From: Acetobacteraceae bacterium
Lineage (GTDB): Bacteria > Pseudomonadota > Alphaproteobacteria > Acetobacterales > Acetobacteraceae
Reading direction: 5' to 3'
DNA length: 8,657 nt
Assembly (NCBI GenBank): GCA_025356735.1
Contig: JANXRT010000435.1
Coordinates: 1 to 8,657 of the forward strand
The position numbers and the translations under genes were made by a program. This document shows positions 1 through 6,687 of this stretch, piece after piece. Position 1 is the first letter of the stretch; each line of letters begins with the position of its first letter. The notes under the pieces were generated by a model. That model saw only the letters and a program-made list of their open reading frames with translations. It was not told where the DNA came from and made no database searches.

Positions 1-2
1 CG

Positions 3-722
3 GCGCCCGATCACGCGGTGCGTCGGGCACTGCCCCGGCTGGATTACGTGCTGACTTATGGCGGTGGCGATCCGGTCGTTCAGGCCTATGAGGCGCTGGG
101 CGCCAGGCGCTGCGTGCCGATCTATAACGCTCTCGATCCGACCACCCATCACCCGGTTGCTGCCGAGGATCGGTTCTCCGTCGATCTTTCTTTCCTCGGC
201 AACCGCCTGCCGGATCGTGAGGCGCGGGTCGAGCAGTTCTTCCTGCAGCCCGCCGCGGCGCTGCCTGAGAAGTCTTTCCTGATCGGTGGCAACGGTTGGG
301 ACACCAAGCCGATGAGCGCCAATGTTCGTAATCTCGGCCACGTCTATACGCGGGACCACAACGCCTTCAACGCCTCGCCGCTGGCGGTGCTGAACGTCGC
401 CCGCGACAGCATGGCGAGCACCGGCTTCTCGCCGGCGACGCGGGTGTTCGAGGCGGCCGGCGCCGGCGCCTGCCTGATCACCGATGCCTGGGAAGGTCTG
501 GAGCTCTTCCTGAAGGAGGGTTCGGAGGTCCTGGTCGCGCGCGACGGCCAGGATGTCGTCGAGCACGTTCTCGGCCTCACCCGAGAACGCGCCCGTGCCA
601 TCGGCCGCGCCGCCTGCGCACGCATCCTCGCCGACCACACCTACGAAAGGCGTGGAATCGAGGTCGATGGATTGCTCCGCGCCGCGATATCGCGCCGCGC
701 CGATGCGCGGACTGCAGCATGA
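3..722 (+). CDS. CgeB-family glycosyltransferase, C-terminal part (5' end cut by window edge)
   Basis: The reading frame is open to the left edge. The GTG at 18 gives 234 residues but is probably internal, because members of this family are usually about 350-400 residues and the N-terminal Rossmann half is missing here. What remains resembles the C-terminal nucleotide-sugar-binding half of a GT-B glycosyltransferase (CgeB / Glyco_trans_1_2 type). Numbered from GTG 18, it has VDLSFLGN at about 55-62, a strand-loop LIGGNGW at 88-94, and the family signature GFSPATRVFEAAGAGACLI at 136-154 followed by TDAWEGLELF. The next gene carries the same order of motifs (LSYLGTY, GYSPSVRLFEAAACGTPVI, DYWEGID), so the two are tandem paralogues. 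The stop codon overlaps the next start as ATGA, which implies translational coupling. Donor and acceptor sugars cannot be read from the sequence. The glycosyltransferase fold is well supported and the specific role is unknown. Confidence 0.85.
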   Translation, partial: APDHAVRRALPRLDYVLTYGGGDPVVQAYEALGARRCVPIYNALDPTTHHPVAAEDRFSVDLSFLGNRLPDREARVEQFFLQPAAALPEKSFLIGGNGWDTKPMSANVRNLGHVYTRDHNAFNASPLAVLNVARDSMASTGFSPATRVFEAAGAGACLITDAWEGLELFLKEGSEVLVARDGQDVVEHVLGLTRERARAIGRAACARILADHTYERRGIEVDGLLRAAISRRADARTAA

Positions 723-1852
723 CGCGCGACGGGTTGGACATCGTGGTGCTCGGATTGAGCCTGTCCTCGTCCTGGGGCAACGGCCATGCGACGACCTTCC
801 GCGCCCTGCTCGGCGCGATGTCCAGGCGCGGCCACCGCATCCGTTTTCTGGAGCGCGACCGGCCCTGGTATGCCGCCCATCGCGACCTGCCGGTAGCGGA
901 TTTCTGCGAGCTCAATCTCTATGAAGGTCTGGACGGCTTGGCCGCCTGGCAGGATGCGATCGGTGCTGCGGACGCGGTTATTGTCGGCTCTTACGTGCCG
1001 GATGGCGTCGCGGTCGGGGAGATGGTGCAGCGTCTCGCTGGTGGCGTGACCGCGTTCTACGATATTGACACGCCAGTGACGTTGGCCAAGCTGGTGCGGG
1101 GCGACGATGAATATCTGACCGCGGCGCTGATCCCCGGCTTCGATCTGTATCTGTCGTTCAGCGGCGGGCCGACCTTGGATGTGCTGTCGCGACGCTACGG
1201 CTCGCCGGCGGCGCGGGCCTTCTACTGCTCGGTCGATCCGGAACTCTATCGGCCGGTAGAGACGAAGCCGCGGTGGGACCTTAGCTACCTTGGTACCTAC
1301 AGCACCGACCGCCAGCCGACGCTCGACCGGCTGCTGTTGCAGGCGGCACGCAATGCGCCCGACCTGCATTTCGCGGTCGCCGGGCCGCAATACCCGGACG
1401 ACATCGTTTGGCCCGCCAACGTCGAGCGGCTGGACCATGTGGCACCGGCCGATCACGCCGAGTTCTACGGCGCCAGCCGCTATACGCTGAACGTGACGCG
1501 CGTCGACATGATCGCCGCCGGCTACAGCCCGAGCGTGCGGCTATTCGAGGCCGCCGCCTGCGGCACGCCGGTCATTTCCGATTATTGGGAGGGCATCGAC
1601 ACGCTGCTCGATCCCAGATCGGAAATCACCGTGGCGGAAAACGTGGAGTCGGTCCTGCGCGTGCTGCGGTTTCGCGCCGAAGCGGAGCGGCGCGGCGGCG
1701 CGGCGGCGGCGCGGCGGCGCATCCTGGCCGAGCACACGGCGGCGCATCGGGCAAGCGAGCTCGAGGCGCATCTGCTCGAAGCCGCCGACCGCAAGTGGTC
1801 CGCCACCTCCGCAATCAAATTCGTGCACGAGGACGCTCATGAAGAACGGTAA
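719..1852 (+). CDS. CgeB-family glycosyltransferase (second of a tandem pair)
   Basis: A complete 377-residue protein that starts at the ATG inside the ATGA overlap with the upstream gene. The N-terminal half (about 1-170) begins with the strand LDIVVLGLSLSSSWGNGHA, typical of the first Rossmann domain of a GT-B enzyme, and carries FYDIDTPVTL at about 113-122. The C-terminal half has WDLSYLGTYSTDRQP (186-200), FAVAGPQYP (218-226) and the signature GYSPSVRLFEAAACGTPVI (268-286) followed by SDYWEGIDTLL. No signal peptide or membrane segment is visible, so it is probably cytoplasmic or peripheral at the membrane. CgeB of Bacillus subtilis acts in spore-coat glycosylation; family members elsewhere usually sit in polysaccharide or glycoconjugate clusters. 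The adjacent UDP-xylose synthase makes a pentose donor plausible (inference). The C-terminal tail (324-334) is an Arg/Ala/Gly-rich low-complexity stretch. The gene overlaps the next one by 14 bases. Confidence 0.87.
   Translation: MTRDGLDIVVLGLSLSSSWGNGHATTFRALLGAMSRRGHRIRFLERDRPWYAAHRDLPVADFCELNLYEGLDGLAAWQDAIGAADAVIVGSYVPDGVAVGEMVQRLAGGVTAFYDIDTPVTLAKLVRGDDEYLTAALIPGFDLYLSFSGGPTLDVLSRRYGSPAARAFYCSVDPELYRPVETKPRWDLSYLGTYSTDRQPTLDRLLLQAARNAPDLHFAVAGPQYPDDIVWPANVERLDHVAPADHAEFYGASRYTLNVTRVDMIAAGYSPSVRLFEAAACGTPVISDYWEGIDTLLDPRSEITVAENVESVLRVLRFRAEAERRGGAAAARRRILAEHTAAHRASELEAHLLEAADRKWSATSAIKFVHEDAHEER
1688..1720 (+). repeat. GCGGCG-type low-complexity tract inside a glycosyltransferase gene
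   Basis: A run made almost only of CGG/GCG units encodes residues 324-334 of the second glycosyltransferase (Arg, Gly and Ala). It lies in the helical C-terminal tail, after the catalytic domain, where length changes would be tolerated. It is a possible slippage site; nothing suggests a regulatory role. Confidence 0.6.
1829..1833 (+). promoter_or_regulatory. Ribosome binding site for the UDP-xylose synthase gene
   Basis: GAGGA lies 5 bases before the ATG at 1839, inside the last codons of the preceding glycosyltransferase gene. It is the clearest Shine-Dalgarno sequence in the left block and fixes the start of the epimerase gene. Confidence 0.65.
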
Positions 1853-2843
1853 GGTGAAACACGTTCTCGTCGCCGGCGGCGCCGGCTTTCTCGGTTCGCA
1901 TTTGTGCGACGCGCTGCTCGCCGAGGGGATGCACGTCGTTTGCGTCGACAATCTTTGCACCGGCCGGCGATCCAGCCTGCGGCACCTGGAGCGCGATGCA
2001 CGCTTCAGCTTCATCGAGGCCGATGTCATCGACGCGCTGCCCGGGCGTGGCCTGCCGCGGCATATCGACATGATCTTCAACCTGGCCTGTGCCGCCTCCC
2101 CCGTGCACTACCAGGCGGACCCTGAGCACACGATGCTGACCAACGTCATGGGCACGTGCAACCTGCTGCGCCTGGCCGAAGCCCATGGCGCACGGTTCCT
2201 GCTGTCCTCGACGAGCGAGATCTACGGCGATCCCGAGATCCACCCGCAGACCGAGAGTTACTGGGGCAACGTCAACTCGACCGGTCCACGCGCCTGCTAC
2301 GACGAGGGCAAGCGGGCGGCCGAGGCGTTGACATTCGATTTCCAGCGCGGCGGGCGCGCGGAGGTGCGGGTCGCGCGCATCTTCAACACCTACGGTCCGC
2401 GGATGCGCGCCGACGATGGCCGTGTGGTGTCCAACGCCATCACCCAGGCTTTGGACGGCAGCGACATCACGATCTATGGCGACGGCAGCCAGACGCGCTC
2501 GTTCTGCTATGCCGACGACCTGGTCGACGGGCTGATGCGGCTGATGGCCTATGATGGTGCCCAGCCGGGTGCCGTCAATCTTGGCAACCCGATCGAGCTT
2601 ACCGTTTTTGACCTGGTCGAACGCGTGCTGGCCTTGACCGGCTCGCGATCCGCGATCGTCCATCAGGCGCTGCCGGTGGACGATCCGCGCCGCCGGCGCC
2701 CGGACATCTCGCGTGCCGAGGCGCTGCTTGGCTGGTCGCCGCGGACCTCGCTGGCGACGGGACTCAAGGCGACCATCGCCTGGTTTTCAGCCTCCGATGG
2801 TGCGGAGCTGAACCCGACGACGGTTGCCGCGGCGGCGGACTGA
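1839..2843 (+). CDS. uxs: UDP-glucuronate decarboxylase (UDP-xylose synthase), SDR family
   Basis: A 334-residue extended short-chain dehydrogenase that converts UDP-glucuronate to UDP-xylose and CO2 through a bound NAD+ cycle in the cytoplasm. The NAD-binding motif GGAGFLG is at 13-19. The UXS-specific blocks follow in order: LACAASPVHYQ (82-92), SSTSEIYGDPEIHPQ (123-137) with the glutamate matching the catalytic Glu of human UXS1 (E127 here), YWGNV and GPRACYDEGKR (149-159) with the YxxxK pair Y154/K158, ARIFNTYGPRM (179-189), DDGRVVSN (192-199), YGDGSQTRSFCY (213-224) and RRPDISRAEALLGW (286-299). This degree of match separates it from UDP-galactose 4-epimerases and dTDP-glucose dehydratases. 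Two small departures are AASP for the usual PASP, and NST for NPI just before GPRACYDEG. The start follows a good GAGGA site and overlaps the upstream gene by 14 bases. The product is a likely donor for the neighbouring glycosyltransferases. The symbol is descriptive. Confidence 0.9.
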   Translation: MKNGKVKHVLVAGGAGFLGSHLCDALLAEGMHVVCVDNLCTGRRSSLRHLERDARFSFIEADVIDALPGRGLPRHIDMIFNLACAASPVHYQADPEHTMLTNVMGTCNLLRLAEAHGARFLLSSTSEIYGDPEIHPQTESYWGNVNSTGPRACYDEGKRAAEALTFDFQRGGRAEVRVARIFNTYGPRMRADDGRVVSNAITQALDGSDITIYGDGSQTRSFCYADDLVDGLMRLMAYDGAQPGAVNLGNPIELTVFDLVERVLALTGSRSAIVHQALPVDDPRRRRPDISRAEALLGWSPRTSLATGLKATIAWFSASDGAELNPTTVAAAAD

Positions 2844-2856
2844 TCCGCCTCGTTCC

Positions 2857-4596
2857 GTGCTGGTCTATGGCGATCCCGTAGCGCCGCAAGACGCACGATC
2901 GAAGCTGAAGACGCTGGCGAACAGGCTTTTGTTCGTTGCGGCCATGTCGCCGGGGATCGAGCGCCATGCGCTGCTGGTCGGCGAGTTCATCGAGGCCGGA
3001 GAACTGCTGCAAGGCATGGCGGACGCGCGGTTCGCGGCGGACGGGCAGGATACCGTCGGCACGATCAAGCCGGACGAATGGTCGTTTCTGCTGGGGCTGG
3101 CGGCGGCGGTGCGGATTTCATGGCAAAGCTCCTTTGTTCGACTCCCGACATTGCTGCCTGTGAACCTTGGATGGCGGCTGCCGGAGGAGATTCTTTGCAA
3201 GCCGGCCGAGGGGTTCGCGTTCTACTCGCTTTATCCTGAAGGCTATCTGGAGGCGGCCGGCCAGTCACGGCTGGATGGCTCCGTGCGCGTTATCGGGCTG
3301 CGCAGCATTGGCGTTCCGCTGGCGACGATGGTGGCGACGGCGCTTGGCGCGTCCGCACCGGTCACGTTGCGGCCGGTCGGCCACCCGTTCCGGCGTGAAT
3401 TCTCGATGTCCGATCGGTACTTTGAAGGCCTTGCTCGTGGCGTTGCAGGCATCGCCATCGTCGATGAAGGACCTGGACTGTCGGGCAGCTCGATGGGTGG
3501 GCTGGCCGACCGCCTGGAGGATGCCGGCGTGCAGCCGGGCCGTCTGCATTTCTTTCCGAGCCACGCCGGGCCACCAGGCGCCGAAGCCCTGCCGCGCCAT
3601 CGGGCACGTTGGCGACAGGCCTGCCGCCACGTCGTCGATTTCGATGCGCTGGCGCTCACGGCGAAGAATCCGGCGCATCGGCTGGCGAACTGGGTGTCGG
3701 ACCTGACCGGCCCGGCGACCGATGGATTGCAGGATATCGGCGGTGGCGTGTGGCGCGCGCGGCGATACTGCGACGAGGCGCAGTGGCCGGCGGTCAATCC
3801 GCAGCAAGAACGCCGGAAATACCTGCTGCAAGCTGGAGGGCGAAACTGGCTGCTCAAGTTCGTCGGGCTGGGCCGGGAGGGCGCCCGCAAGACGGCGATG
3901 GCGCGGCGCTTGTCGGAGGCAGGCCTGATCCCGGAGGTCGCCGGGTATCGGCACGGCTTCCTGGTTCAGCAATGGCTTGATCTGCCTGAAGGATCGACCC
4001 TGAAGCGGCCGAACATGGCCGGATTGAATTCCATGGCGCGATACCTCGCCTTTCGTGCCCGAGAGTTCGCATTCGGCAAGACAGGCGCTTCGCTGGAGCA
4101 GCTCTGGGACATGGCGTGCCACAATGTCGCCGAGGCGTTGGGCGAGCCGTCGGCGAGGGCGCTCCGCCTTCGCCAGCCCGGTCTTTGCCGGCTCGAACGA
4201 CGTAAGCGACCTGTTGCGACCGATAACCGAATGCACGTCTGGGAGTGGCTGGAGTTGCACGGCGGCCAATTGCTGAAAACGGATGCGGTGGATCACCATG
4301 CGGCGCACGATTTGATCGGTTGCCAGGATATCGCTTGGGATCTGGTTGGGGCGCGGGTGGAGCTGGATATCGACGCGGAGAGCCTGGGCCACATGATGGA
4401 GGCCGAAAGCGGGCTTGGTGCAGACCCCCAGCTGTTGGCGGCCTATATGCCCTGCTACCTCGCGTTCCAGATCGGCATGAGCGTTTCAGCCGCGCAAGGA
4501 TGCTCGGGCTGGCCGGAGGAGGCCGCTCGGCTTGACCGGCAGACCGCGCGGTATGCGGCTATGCTGCGCGCGCTTATCGCGACGGGGGAGCCTTAG
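2857..4596 (+). CDS. Predicted two-domain protein: phosphoribosyltransferase-like domain fused to APH/choline-kinase-like domain
   Basis: About 579 residues from the GTG at 2857, which gives an MLVYGD N-terminus. A TTG at 2824 would overlap the epimerase gene by 20 bases, and an ATG lies at 2944. None has a convincing ribosome binding site, so the start is uncertain. Numbering is from GTG 2857. An N-terminal helical region (about 20-100) precedes a PRTase-like core: FYSLYPEGYLEAA (122-134), the strand-loop VIGLRSIGVPLA (145-156), and IVDEGPGLSGSSM (201-213), which fits the type I PRTase PRPP-binding loop of two acidic residues followed by a Gly/Ser-rich turn. After a linker, residues about 290-560 read like a small-molecule kinase. 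WLLKF (331-335) would be the ATP-lysine strand, FLVQQWLDL (368-376) the hinge, DNRMHVWEWL (456-465) the catalytic loop, and KTDAVDHHAAHDLIG (474-488) with DIAWDLVGA (491-499) the metal-binding Asp and downstream motif. The loop lacks the usual HGDxxxxN residues. No signal or membrane segment is visible. It is probably the last gene of the glycosyltransferase operon. The domain calls come from motif reading; substrate and activity are unknown. Confidence 0.6.
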   Translation: MLVYGDPVAPQDARSKLKTLANRLLFVAAMSPGIERHALLVGEFIEAGELLQGMADARFAADGQDTVGTIKPDEWSFLLGLAAAVRISWQSSFVRLPTLLPVNLGWRLPEEILCKPAEGFAFYSLYPEGYLEAAGQSRLDGSVRVIGLRSIGVPLATMVATALGASAPVTLRPVGHPFRREFSMSDRYFEGLARGVAGIAIVDEGPGLSGSSMGGLADRLEDAGVQPGRLHFFPSHAGPPGAEALPRHRARWRQACRHVVDFDALALTAKNPAHRLANWVSDLTGPATDGLQDIGGGVWRARRYCDEAQWPAVNPQQERRKYLLQAGGRNWLLKFVGLGREGARKTAMARRLSEAGLIPEVAGYRHGFLVQQWLDLPEGSTLKRPNMAGLNSMARYLAFRAREFAFGKTGASLEQLWDMACHNVAEALGEPSARALRLRQPGLCRLERRKRPVATDNRMHVWEWLELHGGQLLKTDAVDHHAAHDLIGCQDIAWDLVGARVELDIDAESLGHMMEAESGLGADPQLLAAYMPCYLAFQIGMSVSAAQGCSGWPEEAARLDRQTARYAAMLRALIATGEP

Positions 4597-4602
4597 GAAG
4601 CA

Positions 4603-4617
4603 TGGGGCTCTGCCCCA
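4603..4617. terminator. GC-rich hairpin between convergent genes (first of two)
   Basis: TGGGGC-TCT-GCCCCA is a perfect 6-base-pair stem with a 3-base loop, 6 bases after the stop codon of the PRTase/kinase-like gene. There is no T-run on either side, so as a factor-independent terminator it is atypical. The position between two converging stop codons supports a transcript-end role. The motif also looks like a dispersed intergenic repeat. Confidence 0.5.
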
Positions 4618-4631
4618 AACCTCGCCGGGGA

Positions 4632-4646
4632 GCGCCCTCGGGGCGC
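4632..4646. terminator. GC-rich hairpin between convergent genes (second of two)
   Basis: GCGCCC-TCG-GGGCGC is a perfect 6-base-pair stem with a 3-base loop, 11 bases beyond the TAA (4658-4660) of the PPK2 gene, read on the minus strand. With the first hairpin it fills most of the 61-base gap between the two operons and could end transcripts from both directions. On the + strand it is followed by an AT-richer stretch but not by a true T-run. Confidence 0.5.
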
Positions 4647-4657
4647 ATCCATTGAGA

Positions 4658-5587
4658 TTATTCCTGCTCCAGCTTCGTGCGAGCCTCCGCCAGTCGGGTC
4701 TTCTCCGCCGGATCGACTTTCGGGAATTTGAGGTCCATTTCCTTCAGCCGCTCATCCATTGCCGCCACCACGACCAGCCGGGAAAACCACTTGTTGTCGG
4801 CCGGCACCACGTACCATGGCGCATCCGGCGTGGCGGTGCCGCGGATCATATCCTCGTAGGCGTCCTGGTAGTCGTCCCACCGGCCACGCTCGGTCAGGTC
4901 GGCAGAGCTGAATTTCCAGTTCTTCTCCGGATGATCGAGCCGGCTGATGAAGCGGCGTTTCTGTTCCTCCTTCGACAGATGCAGGAAGAACTTCATCACT
5001 GCGGTACCCTGCTGATGCAGATAGCGCTCATAGGCGGTGATTGCCTCGAACCGCTCGCGCCAGATGTGTTTGCCGATCTGGTCTTTCGGCAGCTTCTGCC
5101 TGGTCAGCAGTTCCGGGTGCACCCGCACCACCAGCACTTCCTCGTAGTAGCTGCGGTTGAAGATGCCGATTTTGCCGCGCGCTGGTAAAGCGTGGTTGGC
5201 GCGCCACAGGAAATCATGGTCGAGCGCCTCGGGGCCGGGCGCCTTGAACGAGGTGACATCGACACCCTGCGGATTTACGCCCGACATCACGTGCTTGATG
5301 GTGCCGTCCTTGCCGGCCGCGTCCATCGCTTGGAACAGGCACAGCACGGCCCAGTCGTTCTGCGCGTACAGAAGCTCCTGCTGCTCGGCGAGGCGCTCGA
5401 CGCCGAGCGTCAGGATCGCCGTGGCCTCATCCTTGCCCAGCAGATGACCACCGGTGTCGCCCGGATCGTGATCCTTCAGACGGAACTTGGCGCCATCCTC
5501 GATCCGATAGCGCTTGAGCAGCTTGCGCGTGTTCTTCGGCGCCAGATCGTGTTTGGCGATGACGTCATTGGCACTTGGCTTGGTCAT
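4658..5587 (-). CDS. ppk2: Polyphosphate kinase 2 family (PPK2), class-III-like polyphosphate:nucleotide phosphotransferase
   Basis: A 309-residue cytoplasmic enzyme predicted to move phosphate between inorganic polyphosphate and nucleoside phosphates. The N-terminus carries YRIEDGAKFRLKDHDPGDT (27-45), typical of the TIGR03709 subgroup. The Walker A loop is FQAMDAAGKDGTIKHV (85-100) with lysine 93. The second block IFNRSYYEEVLVVRVHPELL (142-161) holds the Walker B/lid arginine region, followed by KFFLHLSKEEQKRR (199-212), RLDHPEKNWKFS (216-227) and APWYVVPADNKW (256-267). Overall it resembles Meiothermus ruber PPK2 (class III), which phosphorylates both AMP and ADP; class assignment from sequence alone is tentative. 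The start is an ATG with purine-rich GGAAAA just upstream and AGGA at 11 bases. It lies 18 bases after the monooxygenase stop and is probably the last gene of the minus-strand operon. Likely role: polyphosphate-driven nucleotide recharging under energy stress. Confidence 0.92.
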   Translation of the reverse strand: MTKPSANDVIAKHDLAPKNTRKLLKRYRIEDGAKFRLKDHDPGDTGGHLLGKDEATAILTLGVERLAEQQELLYAQNDWAVLCLFQAMDAAGKDGTIKHVMSGVNPQGVDVTSFKAPGPEALDHDFLWRANHALPARGKIGIFNRSYYEEVLVVRVHPELLTRQKLPKDQIGKHIWRERFEAITAYERYLHQQGTAVMKFFLHLSKEEQKRRFISRLDHPEKNWKFSSADLTERGRWDDYQDAYEDMIRGTATPDAPWYVVPADNKWFSRLVVVAAMDERLKEMDLKFPKVDPAEKTRLAEARTKLEQE

Positions 5588-5605
5588 GGCTTTTCCGGTC
5601 CTGCG

Positions 5606-6673
5606 TCAGAATGCTTTGATGAGGTTGCCCCAATCCTCGATTGCGTCCTCATGTCCCGGAGTGATGGCGAAGGTGAGCTGGGAATAGCCGCCGTCACGCA
5701 GCGACTCAATGCGCTGCTTCAGCTCCTGCGGTGGGGCGGTGAAGGTTGCGTGGCGGACCAGCTCAGCGGTGACGAACTTCGCCTCCTCCGGCTTTACGAA
5801 CACGAAATGGCCGCGATGGTTCATCAGGTATTGCGCGTCGGCCGGCTCGAATGTTTCTGCCAGCGCGATGTAGCCCTCCATCTCAGTGCGCAGGTGCTCA
5901 GGGTAGGGCGAGGCATTGGGCAGCTTCATCAGCCGCTCGTCGGCGGCGCGGTGCAGCATCACCGCGGCGCGCGGGCCGGCGGCGCCGATCACGCGTGGGC
6001 TGTCATAGGTCTCGCCGTTGCGCAGCACGCAGCCGGCGGTGAAGGCGGTGGAATAAAGGTCGGTCTTGGCGCGCCCGGCCGCCTCCCATGCCTCCTCCAT
6101 GGCGTGCAGCTCCTTCAGGGCGCCGGCGACGCCGGCGATGAAGGTGATCCAGCCGGTCTCCAGCCTGGCCACCATCGCCTGGGTCTTCGGGCCATAGGCG
6201 GACAGGTGAATCGAGATCTCGTCCTGGGTGTTGATCAGCCCAATCTCGGGATTGAGGAAGCGTATCTTTCGCGAAGCGCCCTCGATCACCGTGTCGATGG
6301 TTTCCTCGTCGAGCAGGGCGCGCAGCACGCGGATATATTCCTCCATGTCCTTCATCTTCATCGCACCCAGGCCCATGGCGCGGCGGGCGGAGAAGCCGGT
6401 GCCGAGGCCGATGTCGATGCGCCCGGGCGCCATCTGGTTGAGGGTTGCGAAGCTGACGGCGGCCACGGGGGCGATCCGGTTGGACGGCACCAGCACGCCG
6501 CTGCCCAGCCGGATCTTCGTGGTCTTGACGGCCGCCGCGCCCATGGCGACGAACGGGTCGGCGACGATCATCTGGGTGTCGTAGAACCAGGCATGCGAGA
6601 AGCCAAGATCCTCCGCACGCTGCGCCAATTTCCAGGAGTCGCCGGCAGTGGCGATGGCGATGCCGAATTCCAT
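5606..6673 (-). CDS. Luciferase-like (LLM class) flavin-dependent oxidoreductase
   Basis: A 355-residue TIM-barrel protein of the bacterial luciferase/methylene-tetrahydromethanopterin reductase superfamily, using reduced FMN or F420. Visible landmarks are the first strand MEFGIAIATAGDSW (1-14), AEDLGFSHAWFYDT (20-33), IRLGSGVLVPSNRIAPV (54-70), the superfamily hallmark LNQMAPGRIDIGLGTG (78-93), and HLSAYGPKTQAMVARLETGWI (156-176), which matches the flavin phosphate-binding part of the barrel. The C-terminal YSQLTFAITPGHED (330-343) closes the barrel. The start is the ATG at 6673, with a GGAAACGGAAG purine-rich stretch just upstream; a TTG 16 codons earlier is unlikely because MEFGI is the natural barrel start. 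The substrate cannot be read from the sequence. The upstream TauE/SafE-type exporter leaves a sulfonate monooxygenase-like role possible, and F420-type or xenobiotic oxidation is equally open. It is probably co-transcribed with the PPK2 gene 18 bases downstream. Confidence 0.88.
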   Translation of the reverse strand: MEFGIAIATAGDSWKLAQRAEDLGFSHAWFYDTQMIVADPFVAMGAAAVKTTKIRLGSGVLVPSNRIAPVAAVSFATLNQMAPGRIDIGLGTGFSARRAMGLGAMKMKDMEEYIRVLRALLDEETIDTVIEGASRKIRFLNPEIGLINTQDEISIHLSAYGPKTQAMVARLETGWITFIAGVAGALKELHAMEEAWEAAGRAKTDLYSTAFTAGCVLRNGETYDSPRVIGAAGPRAAVMLHRAADERLMKLPNASPYPEHLRTEMEGYIALAETFEPADAQYLMNHRGHFVFVKPEEAKFVTAELVRHATFTAPPQELKQRIESLRDGGYSQLTFAITPGHEDAIEDWGNLIKAF

Positions 6674-6676
6674 CTT

Positions 6677-6687
6677 CTTCCGTTTCC
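6677..6687 (-). promoter_or_regulatory. Purine-rich ribosome binding region deciding the monooxygenase start
   Basis: On the minus strand, GGAAA (9 bases before) and GGAAG (3 bases before) precede the ATG at 6673. This favours that ATG over the in-frame TTG at 6721. Confidence 0.45.

Noticed and set aside
641..1456. A 271-codon minus-strand open frame opposite the tandem glycosyltransferases
   Set aside because: It crosses the junction of two well-supported genes and carries no domain signature.
1815..2663. A 282-codon minus-strand open frame opposite the UDP-xylose synthase gene
   Set aside because: The opposite strand encodes a strongly conserved enzyme. The antisense translation has no family resemblance.
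3265..4392. A 375-codon minus-strand open frame opposite the PRTase/kinase-like gene
   Set aside because: No domain or plausible product. The + strand frame shows coherent enzyme-like motifs, so this is a GC-driven shadow.
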